A DNA stretch of 64,000 nt from Pochonia chlamydosporia 170. Lineage: Eukaryota; Ascomycota; Sordariomycetes; Hypocreales; Clavicipitaceae. The stretch is from NCBI RefSeq assembly GCF_001653235.2, contig NC_035794.1:1426001-1490000 (forward strand), read 5' to 3'. This document shows, one piece after another, positions 1 to 12,997 of the stretch. A program made the translations under genes and the position numbers. Below the pieces are notes generated by a model. The model saw only the letters and a program-made list of their open reading frames with translations. It was not told the DNA's origin and ran no database searches. Numbering within the stretch: position 1 is the first letter of the stretch; every line of letters starts with the position of its first letter.

Positions 1-3000
1 GAGGGGTTTCCATCTCTGCGATCTGACCCGCGTCCATGACGCAAATGCGGTCGTACCCAATGATGGTGCGGAGACGGTGAGCAATACATAGAAGGGTCTT
101 GCCCTTGAAACCGGTTGCCATGGTATTTTGGATCTTGTCGTCAGTCTCCATGTCCACAGACGAAGTGGCTTCATCGCAAACGATGATTTGAGAGCCGCGG
201 ACGAGCGCGCGAGCTAGAGCCATGAGTTGACGTTGACCGAGAGAGAAGTTGAGGCCATCTTCTTCAACAACAGTGTCGAGATGAAGTCGGGATGGATCGG
301 TCTTGCGGTCATCCATTGATGCGTCGGCGGGAACGAGATCGGCTTGACGAAGGGCTGACCATAACTCTAGGTCGGTATGCTCACTGAAGGGGTCGAGATT
401 GCTGCGGATGGTGCCGTGGAAGAGAGTTGGATCCTGTGGGATAATGGCAAGACGAGAACGAAGGTCGTAAAGACCAATTGTGGAGATATTGATGCCGTCG
501 ACGGTGATGCTGCCGGCAGAAATTTCGACAAGGCGGAATAGGGTGCTCATGATGGAGCTCTTTCCCGCTCCCGTTCTACCAACGATACCGATACGCTCTC
601 CACCGCGGATGTGCATGGACAGCCCTTGTAGGACCAGTGGAAGGTTCTCGCGATATCTCATCTCGACGTTATTAAAGATAATTTCACCCTTCTCTGGCCA
701 GCTCTCACGTACGTCAACGGTATGTAGAGGGGCTTCTTCTTCGAGCTGCGAGCCATAGTACTGCAAGCGCTCCACAGCGTTCATTCCGTTTTCCACCTCG
801 GCCAGCTGTCGAATAGAGAACTGAAGCATTTGAACAATTGAGAGAATGTAGCTGAGCACAAGACCACCAATGGATGGATTGACGCTGAATCGCGAGGTCA
901 CAACCAGGATGCCCACGGTGAATACTAGCGCATTGCCGACCATGTCCAAACGAACAGATAACCATCTCTGATTCGAAAAAGTGAGATAGTACGCACCGTT
1001 CATCTCATTGATCGAACTCCGAAGCTCATTGATGAATCGGGTCTTGAGACCATACGCTCTGATAGATGCTACTCCGCTGAGACCTTCGCCGAATTTTGCA
1101 AAGACGTTGGATCGCAATACTGATTCAAATCGCTTTACTTCTCGGGCCGATGCCCTGTAGTATGATGCGGACAAGATGAACAGGCAGTAAAGGGGAACCA
1201 AGGCGATGGCAAACCAGTGGAAGTAGGCGATGATGAGGGCAAAAACAGCCGTAACCATGGCTAGTGTAAAAAAGTACATTCGGATAGCGTCTGTTAGATT
1301 GTTGTCCATGACATCCACATCCCGGGAAAAGCGATTCGTGATGCGGCCGAGGGGTGTGGTATCGAAGAAGGACATTGGGGCGCGCAGTACACGTTGAACG
1401 GCGTCGCGCAACATGACTTTGCTGGAGTTCGTTCCCAGTATTGATAGCGTTACGGAAAAGATGAACATGAGAAGAGCTTGGACAACACCAAGTGCAGCAT
1501 AGATGCCGATGTATTCGCCGGTAGAATAGCCGAATTTGTTTGATGTCCACCACGAAAGCCAAAGACCCGTTACGATGTTGGCGCCTTGCGAAATAATCAG
1601 AACAATAATGATGAATGGAGCATTCAGGATTGAACCAGACGCGCGCACATATGCCCCATAGACAGACCAGGGCACGCTTGATTCGGGTTTCTCTTCTTGC
1701 TGCATAAGAGCGGCTCCTTTCTTGTTCTTCTGGCGTTTCCTGCGCTCGTCTGCGAGGTCAACGGGAGCAACAGCTTGGGGTTCTTCCTCTTTTTCCTCTA
1801 TGGCAGTGGTTTCCATGAGAGCTTGAAAACCCTTGTGATCCTTCATCAAATTGTTGAAAGTATCAATTGCCTGAATTTTGCCGCCATCCATCCATATAAT
1901 TCTGTCACAACGGCTGAGGACCCAAAGTTGATGCGTGGCTAGGATGCGACACTTATCCTTCAGTAAGCCCAGGATCGCATTGTCGAAGATATGCCGCCCG
2001 ACGTGTGCATCCACCGCACTAAGGGGATCATCCATGAGAATAACATCGGCATCAAAGTAGATGGCACGAGCAATGTTGAGACGCTGCTTTTGACCGCCGG
2101 AAATCGTGATGCCTCGTTCGCCGATTTCGGTCTGGTCACCGTTAGGAAGCATGTCCAAGTCAGCTTGGAGAGCGCATCTGTGCAGGTTAGCAAATGTAGG
2201 TAAATAAGGCGCACCGAAATTATGGATAACCTACGCTCTGATGACTTCACGGTACCAGTCACGATCCATGTCCTTTCCAAAGGTAATGTTGTTCTGAAGA
2301 GTAGTGTTCTGAATCCAAGCGTACTGAGGACAAAATGCTCGGGAAGCCCCAAAAACAATATCTCCGTTGGTTTTGCGCATATCTCCAGCTAAAGCAGCGA
2401 GAAGAGAACTTTTGCCGCTGCCGACGGTCCCAATGACGGCGACGAGCTCGTTTCGTTTGACCTCAAAGTTCAAATCTTGGAGTTTAAATGGCTCTCGCTC
2501 CTCGACCAATGTGCTTGCAGAGTCTTCTTCGGTGTTTCCTGTAGTAGTTTTAGGCTTCGAGGGTTTGGGTGCATTCTTAGGTTCCTTCGCAGTCTTCTTG
2601 TCTTTGCCTGGGCCAGCAATGTTGCCTTTATCAGGGTCCTGAGTAGCTGTTCTCTCCCAGGTGAACGCCGCATCAACCATCTCGACCGCGTTCGCCCCGT
2701 CTGGTCTATAAATGACATCTTCTTCTTGCTCCTCTTGCATCAAAAACTCTTCGATACGTTTCATGGACGACCACGCGTCGGTGACTTGACCCAAAACTAG
2801 GGGCAGTAAGTTAAGGGGTATGCGCAGACCATTGAACAGGGCCAAAGACGAGAAGACCTTGGCAGGTGCCAAATCGTGATTTGATAGCGAGTACACGATG
2901 AACGAGAGCATAGATGCAAAGATGGGCAATGACATGCTAACGGCATTGATGGCGTTTCGAATAGCCAGTAGGACTTGAATCGAGTAGATCTCCTTGGCGC

Positions 3001-4596
3001 GGAACTCGCCAAGACGGGCGATGAAGGCCTTTTCCCAACCAAAATACTTCACGAATCGCACAGATTGGAGAATCTCCTGAGTCAAAGAAACACGTTGATC
3101 AGTGATTTTGTTGATAGCTTTGCGTCGACGGAACAAAGTTTGGATAGCCTTTGTGAGCGCTGGGACACCAACAACGAGAAGGGCAAATCCCGCCAAGGCG
3201 CTGTATGTTAAGTTGACGAGCAGCAATACCAAGGTGATCAGACAAACAACGGGAGAGGTCCAGATCATATGGAAAAGGGCGGACGCCTGATCGATACGGT
3301 ACGTGTCAACACTCATCAAGTTGACGATGCGTCCATTCGCCCAGCCGAGGCCATCCTGCTCAGGCATTCCCTTCTTTCCCTTCTTGCCCTTCTTCTTGGA
3401 TTTGCCGCTCTTGTCGTCTGTAGTGCTCTCCTTACCCTTCTCCTTCTCATCAGCATCATCTGCTTCAGGCATCATCGAAGCTTTGGTGCCGCCTGCTTTT
3501 GCCCTGCCAGAAATGACCATGGCTTTCTCATAGATGAAGCCAATGAGAACACCTCTGCTCTGACCACCCATCATCATTCCCCTATAAATGAAGTGGCTCA
3601 CACCGAATGCCTGAAAAATTTGCATGGCAGTGACGCCAATAGCGAGACCGATGCCATTTTTGATCGGCGGCGCAGGGCCTCCTTCAACGTTGGCGATGTA
3701 CGCATCTGTGGCAAATTGGATGAGAAACCGGAGCGTAAATGGAGCGATGACCTGCAAAACGGCGGTAATGAGCGCACACAAACCACCTAACCAGAATTCA
3801 AATTTGAAGGTTTCGTGTAGTGCCCAGAACAGAGGGTTCTTTTCGCCGTTTTTGACACGACGGTAGAACGATTCTTTGACTTTTTGGGTGAGTGGTTCAA
3901 CAGCTCGGTCCGGATTTACCTCCCAAATATCGCCTTTTTCCAGCTGTCGCTTGTAGCCAGTCTGTGAACAGTCGTTAGCCAAAACACATGACCAGGATGA
4001 GTGAGCAGGAGACATTTGGCAAGTCCCAGGCCATTGCCCGCCACGGGTAAGCTGGGATCCAATGCACCAACGGACTCGACACCAACTCAGCCGCATGTAA
4101 GAAATGTCTTAGGAGGGGAGTGTGTGGCACCGATCTGAATCATACAGGGAGGAACAATTGGGCAGTATGCACTTACAGTCATAAGAGGTGTCATCCATTG
4201 AAACGTCAACTTGCTGAAGAAGCCTGCGGTATACTCGCGTGACACAATTCGTTCCTTGGGAACAGCCGGAATTCCTCCCCATCGCAACGGGTTTATTTGT
4301 TTGTACCAAGGTTTGGCGGGTGGGGGTAGAACTGTTGAAGGCGCACCAGTAGCAACACTGGCATCAGTCGCAACGCTTTTTGTGACATTTAAACGGTTTC
4401 GATTTGACTCTTTCGTGACATCGCCTAATTCATGCTCTTCCTCTTCACGCTCAGCGCCCTTTTCGTCGATATGTAGCTCTTTGTCGTCAGAGTCGGAAGG
4501 AGAATCATGACGCTCCTCGCTGGTGGGTTGGACTGATGCCGCTGCAGGGTCCGGAGATTTGAGCTCCAGCTCTTTACTCTCCGGCGGCTCAGCCAT
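1..4596 (-). CDS. ABC transporter, MRP/Yor1-type (3' end outside window)
   Basis: Multidrug-resistance-associated (ABCC) exporter, probably in the plasma membrane or vacuole, moving drugs or conjugates with ATP. Exons read as 4596-4177, 3961-2235 and 2177 to beyond base 1; the introns start GTAAGT and GTAGGT and end in CAG. The first ATG is at 4596; the reading frame is open further upstream but only to a TTG. An acidic N-terminal tail of about 120 residues precedes the first membrane domain. NBD1 has Walker A GTVGSGKSS near residue 651, signature SGGQKQR and Walker B MDDPLSAVDAH. The second membrane domain is followed by NBD2 with GRTGAGKSS, signature SLGQRQL and CDEATSSVD. A Lys/Glu-rich insert (about 3365-3470) lies between membrane segments. 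The order of domains matches yeast Yor1 orthologues. Only the extreme C-terminus is missing. Confidence 0.92.
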
Positions 4597-7500
4597 TTCC
4601 AAAGAGAAATGACGAGGCCGATATTTTGCTTGCAATCTGTAGTCAGAAGGCAGGCAAACTGGTCCGTGAGAAATATTGGACTCTCTTTAATTGAGAACAG
4701 ACTTTCCAAAGAGAAAAAGAGAGGGAAGCCAAAAAGGAAAAAATAAAGACTGACTAGCAAGTTGGATCGGACCTCGGGGTTGAGGTTGCGCGACACCGAC
4801 TTGCTGCTGAGAAATGATGGATAGGTAGTGGAGCCACTTGACTTGACTTGAGCGTTTGCGATCGCTCCTTCCTGGTGGATTATGAGATGGTTTGCGTTTG
4901 GAGAGGCTAAGATCTGGATCGATTCAGTCGCCACTGGGGGAAAGAGCAACCAGGCCGCAATTCGTAGAAAGATGGGCGATGCGGACTTCTGGGCAAAAAA
5001 CCTTGACGTCTAGTGTACCAGACTGGTTTTGGGTCGTTTCTCTTCGTAATCAAAGTCCGCAAAACCTCGAACAATCAAGTCCACCCAGCCCTCCGCAACT
5101 CAGGAGAGTAGACGAACAAGAAAGTGGGATGGATCATGGGATATCGCGCCAGTTTTATTATCAACATACCTTTTCCCCGTCTTCATCACCGACACGGGAC
5201 CATTTGGGCAGTCGTTTCGAATGGGCGCATTTTGACAAGGGTGAGCAATCAATGACAGCAGGACTAACACTACTGAAGCAGGTCGGAGAGACGCCTCAAC
5301 CCCGAGCTACAGCTGTTTTGGGGCGGATTTGGGCTTTTCAAGGAACATTGAATCGTTAGAGCGGTTTAGCGATGGTCCGGGAGGTCGAGCCGGACCAACG
5401 TCCTTGTGGACCGCCATGACTTCGTCGACTACTGGCAGGCTCCAATCGATCTCTGGGCATTTTTTCATTGCCAGCCAGGTCTATTGTGATTATGATATGT
5501 TTCCGCAACTGGTTGAAGAGACAATCGGCTCCACAAAAGACCATGTGGGGAGTGTTGACGCCTCCTGTCCACCAGACAGCCATGCATTGTGAAATGGAAG
5601 AGGCGCTTGCTAACTCCATCTCCAGACATAAAGTCCCTATCGAGCTCCCTGGCAAACAACGGACATATACCTCAAAACTCAGCATAAAAGATGATATAGC
5701 AAATAAGTGCAATAGCCACGGCTAGTATTCAACAAATACGACACATCATTACACAACATGGCCATGGAAGGGCGATCTGTTCCTTCGACCTGGCAGACAC
5801 CGTTCCAACTCGATAACTCCGGTCATCCCCATCCTTGACCTGGGCGGCGGGTCTCGTCGGTGCCGGACCGGCACCATCTTTAGCGGACGATGGCCACATG
5901 CAGTCATTGCAGTTGACCTTCACTGACAACCAACGCCAACTGTTCTGATGTCCCCATCATGCCAGCGGCTGGCGTACCCGCTGGCGAACCCGCAGCTGTC
6001 ACCCAAGTACTTCCATGTCAGTTCAAGTCTAGTCCATGGAATTTTGTAAAGACAACCAGCACCAATTGAGAAAGAAATAGCACCAAAGCCACCCTCCACC
6101 ACGCACTAGGCGATCTCAACAGCTCCCAAGTGCAGCATAGCAAATGCCACCTTAGTGGAGCGACACGGCAAAAGGCTATTTGTGATGACAAACCAACTCC
6201 GACCGCGCGCGTCGAATCGAGGCATCATTTTGCTGTAATCGTTGGGGCAGATGGTAATTTGGCGGACAGCTTCCGGAGCACTTGCATACACCTTGCATGG
6301 ACTTCTGCATCCGTGCTTGATCTAAACGGGTTCCGGGTCTTTGCGAAAGCGAAAGCCGGTCTTGTTCTCAACCCACCATGAACCGTAAGCCAACCTAGAA
6401 TTCGGGACAATTATTGAGAGACAAGCTCAGCTTGTAAATTCTCAAACATAGGATTCAACAATTTTATCTGCAGTTTAATCCACGCATATCAGACCCCTAC
6501 TTGTATCTCCGTTTCGCAGCAGCATGCAACTCTGTTCGACAGAATGTAGCCAATTTGGGCTCTATCCCGCTGGTCGTATACGCTGTGTGGCTAAGGGCCG
6601 TCAGTGGTTCTGTATGACTCTTAAATCTGTTGCGACTGTGCAGATTCATTCGCCTCAAAATGCATCCCCAGGCCCTCCCATACACCCCCGTTGTCTTGTG
6701 TTGTGTTGCCCATCGAGTTCTGTCACTCAGGAAAATGTTGTGAGCATGAGGGTTAATCATGACTTCTCTGCGTAGACCGCAAATACTTGTACATCACTTT
6801 TTGTGCCTTTTTGCTATGAAAACCTTGCAACACTTTTCTCTTCCGGGTTTTACTCCATTCCTCCCTGTAGCGGCCTTGTGCATGAACATATCATCACCAT
6901 TGCGAAACGGGTTTGAAGATCCGGTTCGTCGGACACGGGATTCATGTCCCCGGTAAGCTGACAACCTGTAATGCCAAAGATTCCGCATATCAAGCTGGAT
7001 TAAAATACCATATCGTAAATACGAGAACAAATTTACGATTTATAATTCAGGCATCGGGCTATTCAACTGACGTCGGTCCCGGAAGAGTATCCGAAGGGGT
7101 TGTTTGCCGATCCTGGGACATGACGCCGGAACATGCCGTCTCATGGAATTGTTACATCCAGCTAGCATTATCTTTGACAAACTTTCCGGAATTCTTCTCA
7201 TAATAGCTCTATTGCTTAGGGCCTCGTGTATTCTTCGAGCTAGGCCTCTGTCAAACAAGCTACAGCAAGTCAAAAGAGGAAATAAACGGAATGTTGTTGC
7301 AGTTGGTTTGGTAGCTGCATCGTGGTAACCCCAAAGGCCAAGAGCTCATGCTATGGGTGACGAAACTGCCAGATGTCGCACCAGATAGGTTGAGATGTCA
7401 AGGATTACTCTCAACATTAAAAGGTCAGAAGAAAGACAACAACTTGTTGGACACCATTCTTTCAGTTGCCCCCAAGATTTGAGTGTTTGTCCGTCACACA

Positions 7501-8354
7501 AGCGGCTACCCTACATCGGCGGGCGTATTCTGAGGCGATCGTAAGAAGCGATCAACAGGGAGAGGATGCGTGTGCAAAAGAAAGCAGAATGAATACAACG
7601 AGGGACAAATCGTCATTGACAACCGTATAAACTCAAAGAGGCGACCAGACGTGCCGCGTATGAGCAGGGTTATCCCCGTTGGCACATTGTTTGTTCTTAG
7701 ATTGGGAAGATGGCAGGGATTGAAGCCCCTGAACACGACTATCTCAAGCGCAGATTTATTATCGTCATTCTGTCCGTTGCTCCCTATACATTGAGAAGAA
7801 CATGAGGACCAAGATAGTGGAAAGGTCCGTAAAGGTCAAATACTGGCAAGGTGACATGCTAGAGTCCTTAACGAGAATAGCTCGTCGCCCTGTTGGTGTA
7901 CTCCTCCTCGTCGGTGGACTCGATTCGGTCATCTTGCCAATGCGATTCCGGCGGTTACTAATCTCTTGTCCAGTCCAAACGTAATGCTTCATCCAAACTC
8001 CTCGGCCTAAATGCACCGACAATCATCTTGCCCTAAGCGACTCCGTTAAATATCACCTCCGTCGACAAATAGCATGAAAACGTGGCGGTATGGGGGAGAG
8101 CTCCAGAGACGCGGAGCCAACCGTGAGTAAATGTTGCCCTGGTCTAACTAGCTTTACTGAAACTGAGACCGCTGGCTCCTGGGTGCAACTGTGCCTCTGT
8201 TGAGGAATGGACCCTTCATCTCGCCTCAGCATAAAGCAATGCGTTTACAGATCTTGCTGAGCAACAAAGGTAATAGCGCCTTGGTTAACTAAGCCCGGTA
8301 GGTCGACGGTGACGATGCGTTGGTTGGCGCAATGCTGGATACAAAATGCTGTTG
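4597..8354. other. Gene-free stretch, 3.76 kb
   Basis: No open frame here resembles a protein family, and none could be extended by plausible splicing. The sequence is of mixed composition, with no obvious tandem repeat or strong AT bias. The right part holds the presumed 3' flank of the membrane protein gene at 8355, the left part the promoter of the ABC transporter. A cryptic RNA gene or decayed gene cannot be excluded. Confidence 0.5.
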
Positions 8355-9209
8355 TCATTTGGATCCAGTGGAGGAAGGATCCCATTCGAATTGACGAATT
8401 GCGTAGTTGCTAAATGGTTGAAGAACAATGCCTTCAGAGTACACGTCTCGTCCTTGGTTGCATTCTGCAAGGCGCGAGAGTTTGTTCAGCACAATGAATT
8501 CCATCTTCAGCTTGATGGTGTAAACAACCGGCTTATACGTTGTTTGGATCTGGAATTGGTCCAAATATTGCGTGAGAAGTAGACTAATGTCCAACATCAC
8601 AACCAATGTATTGACAATGATCAGGTGTCTGATGACCATCCGCTTCATAACCTTTCTGCTTTCGAAGATGGGCTTAAGTCCATGAGCTGCTTCCCAGATA
8701 TAAAGACCGGAGATAATGCATTCTTGAATAAAGAAGCCAGCGAGCTGGATCCGTTCATAGATTTCGAAAGCATCCAGGTATCGATCGGAATCTAGTGTAT
8801 TGCTGCCAAGAAACAAGACGGTGACGGGGATGTGAAGGATGCAAAAGTTAATAAGGATCATAACCAGCACCCAGCGGGTCTTTGCACTGTCGGTTATGAT
8901 AAGATGCAAACGGGAGTAGAGGACAACGGACTGGCCCGTAACCATGCCATACCACCCGACACATGTAAGGACAGCCAGGGGCAAGTTAGGACCGAGACTG
9001 TAGTAGCGAAGCAGCACCACTATTGAGTGAACCAGAATTCCCAAGGTTGCTGTCAACATGCTCCAGAAATACAGGTTACCGAACCGCTTGAACCGATAGA
9101 GAAGCGAGATGAGGATCTCGATGCTGTTGTAACTGGCGACTGCAAAGAATCCTGCAATAACCATGTTCATGGGCAAAGGGGCCGTGATAGGACCTGTTTC
9201 GCCTGCCAT
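8355..9209 (-). CDS. Seven-helix-type integral membrane protein (DUF7703-like)
   Basis: Intronless gene for 284 residues. The frame is open upstream to a TTG at 9263, but the first ATG is at 9209. The protein has about seven hydrophobic segments: a helix near residues 15-35, a pair around 45-95, one containing VLYSRLHLI near residue 105, then LVMILINFCILHIPVTVLF, an amphipathic linker and two more, ending in a polar tail. The YSRLHL motif after a GWYGMVTGQS stretch, plus the later GFFIQECIISGLYIWE stretch, is what I recall of the fungal family called DUF7703. Its function is not established; I infer a membrane sensor or scaffold only from topology. No PTH11 CFEM domain is present. The family assignment is from memory of its motifs and not from a search. 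Confidence 0.75.
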   Translation of the reverse strand: MAGETGPITAPLPMNMVIAGFFAVASYNSIEILISLLYRFKRFGNLYFWSMLTATLGILVHSIVVLLRYYSLGPNLPLAVLTCVGWYGMVTGQSVVLYSRLHLIITDSAKTRWVLVMILINFCILHIPVTVLFLGSNTLDSDRYLDAFEIYERIQLAGFFIQECIISGLYIWEAAHGLKPIFESRKVMKRMVIRHLIIVNTLVVMLDISLLLTQYLDQFQIQTTYKPVVYTIKLKMEFIVLNKLSRLAECNQGRDVYSEGIVLQPFSNYAIRQFEWDPSSTGSK

Positions 9210-10459
9210 CCTGGTTGTTGTCGGAGTTAAACGGAAGCGTCCAAGTTGATCATGACGAACCAAGCAGTCGATAACTAACCAGGAATACGCAAAGAATCAC
9301 ATTTGTAGGTGATGGAAGAGTGATACATTGACATGGCTACGCGGCCGTAGCGTTTTGTATTTTACAAAGATGCCAAAGCTTTCCAGGTGGCGTCTTTCAA
9401 CTGCCGATTAAGAAAATGGCAAATGCAAGGCGCGCGGAGGGCTCGCCGAGACGTTGCGGTTTGGTAAGGCCCATCTTAATGGGTTGGTGTCATTCATCGT
9501 GGGAACCAGCAACGTCAAGCTTGGGTGGCTTCGTCCGAACAGCACGGCAGAGAGGATGACAGGTCGGCACTTCCGATGTGAGCGACTATTAACTCTCTCC
9601 AACAAGGCAGTCTTCGTGACTGTTGAACGAAGAGCTGGCTGGTGTGGATGAATCCCAATTTCGAGGTCTGTGACATGTAGATTGTGGCACAAGGCTTGCC
9701 TTGGCAGTGGTGTGCCCTGCCTGCGATCTGCAACAGTCCGTCCCTAATCTGGCCAAAGCGGGCGAATACCCTGTCATTGGGTCTGGGGTTTGAGTAATAT
9801 GGTCGCCGTTGGCGAGGAATGACGGTGCTCATCCTGAATTGACTCTGCTTGGAAACCAACGGCTGTGCGGGGACAATATCACGGCAGTCGTAGATATATA
9901 TTGTATATGGACAGCCAAGTATGTAGTGACATACTATCACACATGACTAGCCTTTTATGTCATCAGTGATAAAAAAGCTTGTTTCATTTTGTAGGGCGAA
10001 AGCGTCTGGTTGCAGGGATTTCGCATGGGGGAAAGTGACGCTCGGTCGAACCATTCTTGTTGCCTGGCCGGGTTGATAGGGAAGGTAACGATGCTATCAA
10101 CGTGACTAGATGCCCGTCTGGTGGATTTGGTGATTTGAGTTGCAGCTAAAATGAGACGATTTTGGTCTGCCTCTGATGGCCAATTTAAGTCTGTGATTGA
10201 ATGTAGGTTCAAATGCTGTCAATTTTCGAGTTGCAACAGGACATGGAGCTCAGCTCACCCACCAGTCAAGATTGATGATCTGCCTCCGGTGGGTCGTACC
10301 TGCCGTGTGCAACCGTGCTTGGTGCCCCACCATGAACCACAGATTTCTCGACTGCCATCTCCGAAGCTTCATTCTGCAAGATACTCACGGGAATTCGCAT
10401 GCCACCATTCCGCGCAGGCCGCCTTCACGCTTCTCGCATCCAAGACGCAGGCTGCAACA
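9210..10459. other. Divergent intergenic region, 1.25 kb
   Basis: Promoter space between the membrane protein gene (minus) and CSL4 (plus). Short open frames on both strands have no recognisable content. An in-frame ATG at 10151 upstream of CSL4 would add about 100 residues unlike any CSL4, so it is treated as leader. Confidence 0.5.
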
Positions 10460-11143
10460 ATGGCTGTAGAAGAATTACCTTCCGTCGCAACACCAGGAAA
10501 GGTTCTCGGCCCGACCTCAAAATACATCTCTGGCCTAGGCACACATATCCACGAGGGGAACGTCGTGTCCTCCCTTCTCGGCAAAGTCGACGTGACAACG
10601 CCTGCCAAGGCTCCCGGACCTGCGAAACGACTAAACAAGATTACAGCTCCCGCACCCGAAGAGCTCCCAACCATTTCCGTGGCGAGACACGGCCGCAAAC
10701 GCGAGATCCTGCCTGACGTGAATAATGTCGTCTTGGCACGTGTGGTGCGACTGATGCCGAAGCAAGCCATTGTTGTAATTCAGCAAGTCGGCAACACCGT
10801 TCTCCAGACGGAATGGCAGGGCGTCATTCGCGTACAAGACGTTAGGGCCACGGAAAAGGATAAAGTCAAGATTTATGAATCATTTAAACCCGGCGATATT
10901 GTCAAAGCACAAGTGGTTAGTGCCTTTGACCTGTGTTGCCAGTAGCGCGTTGTCACTGACATTTACATGCAGATATCTCTTGGAGACCAAGCGAATTACT
11001 ACTTGTCGACAGCAGCGAACGAGCTTGGAGTTATTATGGCCACGAGCGAGGCTGGAAATGACATGGTGCCTGTGAGCTGGAAGGAGTTTAAGGACCCAGA
11101 GACAGGATTAAGCGAGCTGAGGAAAGTGGCTAAGCCTACTTGA
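10460..11143 (+). CDS. CSL4: Exosome complex cap subunit Csl4
   Basis: Non-catalytic cap subunit of the RNA exosome (EXOSC1 orthologue), acting in nuclear and cytoplasmic RNA 3' processing and decay. Two exons, 10460-10915 and 10973-11143, with a 57-base intron starting GTTAGT and ending GCAG; the joined frame gives 208 residues. The ATG at 10460 sits in AACAATGG. The N-terminal domain shows [14 protein letters not shown] and [15 protein letters not shown], the hallmark of Csl4. An S1-type OB fold follows ([13 protein letters not shown] to [13 protein letters not shown]), and the C-terminus carries [15 protein letters not shown] and [14 protein letters not shown]. As in many fungal versions, the zinc-ribbon cysteines of the archaeal protein are absent. 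Length agrees with filamentous-fungal orthologues. Confidence 0.95.
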
Positions 11144-11815
11144 GGCAGTTACGAGCAGATGGATATTGGGTTTCATTTGATACCTTGATGAGGCTTCATG
11201 CTGTGTCCTCTGTGACAACATCCAGCTTCCGAAGCACAGATGTGATGCCATGTGAAGGGCCAACACTGTGAGCGGCTTTGACCTGGGTCAGAGACTATGT
11301 CGCCGTGGAAACTGTTCAGGAACCGCACAAGACCGTTTCGGAACAGAAAAGATGGATCGGGACCGCGACTCCATGAGTGTGATCTTCCTTGCCAGCGATG
11401 AACCAGCGGATTTGCGGTCTCTAGGACTCTGGTCGCCAGGTCAACTGATGCTGTTCAGTTGACTCAACAACATATATAGACAATATACCCCGGCTACATA
11501 AGCCACACATTTACTACCGACTGGTTGCATTCTGCTATAACCGTCTAGCATAACGTCACACTTGAAGATTCTCTTGATGTAGTCTCAGTCGTGGAAAGTG
11601 AGTAACGCCCTTACTCCAGCGGCGACACACCAACGCTCATTACCAACAAAGCAACTTCGAAACGTGTAAATTAAGGGAACAATTCTAACAAGTTTAACTG
11701 CTGGCTCGTTCCAAACTCGAATAAAACATCTGCAGATATAGAAGCCAACATTGGCGTCGAACCGTCATCAAATGCCAAGTAGCTGACAACATATCAAAAC
11801 ACAATGAGCTGCACA
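11144..11815. other. Convergent 3' intergenic region
   Basis: Lies between the 3' ends of CSL4 and the secreted-protein gene on the minus strand. No gene-like content seen; a short AT-rich patch near 11465-11500 is the only compositional feature. Confidence 0.5.
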
Positions 11816-12997
11816 CTAGCTATGTGCAATGACGGCGGTGATGCCATCTAGCCCATCATCCTCGGTAACCTTGGGCATGCAAATCTCTCCCGAAACCTTT
11901 TTACCATCGCAAGTACCAGAACCTAACAACTCCTTGTCAGCATTAAAATCCAAGCTTTGAGTGTTTCAGTAGTACATACCCTTGGTGCACACCAAAAACG
12001 CAGTGAATCCAACATCACCACTTTGTCCAGCAGGGACAGAAAACGCCTTGGACCTGGTATCGCTCTTTTCTTCGGTAAACGAATTTGAAATGCTCGCCCC
12101 CAGACTTAGGATGTCTGCGATTCCAAAGTCAAAGTTTGTCCCATTCGTCCACGACTGCGATCTCTCAGCCGTGATAGTAATGGTTGTTCCACCGGAACCA
12201 CCGTCTACGTCGTTCGCCACAACGGTTGTCTTCTCTGAAGGCTTGGTGTACTTATCTGTTGCATCACTGTCGGGTTTCCAGTCACCATCACATCGACCCT
12301 TGTCCTTGCGTGTCTGTAGATGAGGAGGCTTTATAGCCTGCCTTTTATGCTCCCCCTTCAGCAGGGATCTTGCATTGATGGGAGGACCTTCCTTGAGCGG
12401 CTTGATGACATTGCCGTCCTGGTCTTGAAGGTATACGCCGCCACCTCCGCCAGCACGACCTTCAAGGTATGCTCGATTGAAGCGGGAGGAGCGCTTAGAT
12501 GCACCGGCTGCTTCACAGTCTCCAGAGCCGCAACAGAATTGGACCATGAATGTCTTGTCGAGGTTGACGGCTGCACAGGCTGCGTGCTTGAAGGAGCCGA
12601 TGGGGTAGCCGCAGCCTTGGATGTCGGTGTCTGCCGGGGACTTGATGATTACGGAGCAGCCGTGGTCTGGCTCTTCGATGTTTATGAACGGGGCGTAGCC
12701 ACTGGCTTTGTTAGTTATTTAATCATATGCTTGGTACTCCTTGAAGAAGAAAATGTGGGATGGGGTATAGTAAAGGTTTACGTACCCTCCCTTGGAGCCT
12801 GTGAAGCCTTGGCCTGGAAAGATGTCTTTGCTCTCGTAGACGACACAGTTGGGGTAGCCTGTGCCATCACTTGTAACGGAGACAGGGCACTTTTCGCACT
12901 TGTTATCTGTGCAGAAAGCGAAGGGATTGCCAGCTTGGACTCCCTGAAGATATGCCAAGGTGGCCGCGATGGCAACGGGAAGATGTTTGAGTGTCAT
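11816..12997 (-). CDS. Secreted cysteine-containing protein, unknown family
   Basis: Three exons, 12997-12786, 12701-11980 and 11922-11816, joined by an 84-base intron (GTACGT...CCAG) and a 57-base intron (GTATGT...TTAG, with CTGAC branch site), giving 346 residues in frame. An N-terminal signal peptide is clear: a basic start, a hydrophobic core and an AxA-like end near residue 22. The first half is cysteine-rich (motifs CTDNKCEKC and FCCGSGDCEAAG) and Gly-rich around residues 150-160. A basic linker follows. The last third is Ser/Thr-rich with alternating hydrophobic pattern, including TTITITAERSQSWTNG and SVPAGQSGDVGFTAFLVC, which suggests an extended beta-sheet domain. I recognise similar C-terminal patterns in uncharacterised secreted proteins of plant-associated fungi, but no function is known. 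Role as effector, toxin-like or wall protein is open. Confidence 0.75.

Noticed and set aside
2367..3790. Several plus-strand frames of 60-170 codons
   Set aside because: They lie opposite the ABC transporter exon, whose frame is full of family motifs.
10151..10459. Extended N-terminus of CSL4 from an upstream ATG
   Set aside because: The extra residues do not resemble any CSL4, and the ATG at 10460 has a better context and matches family length.
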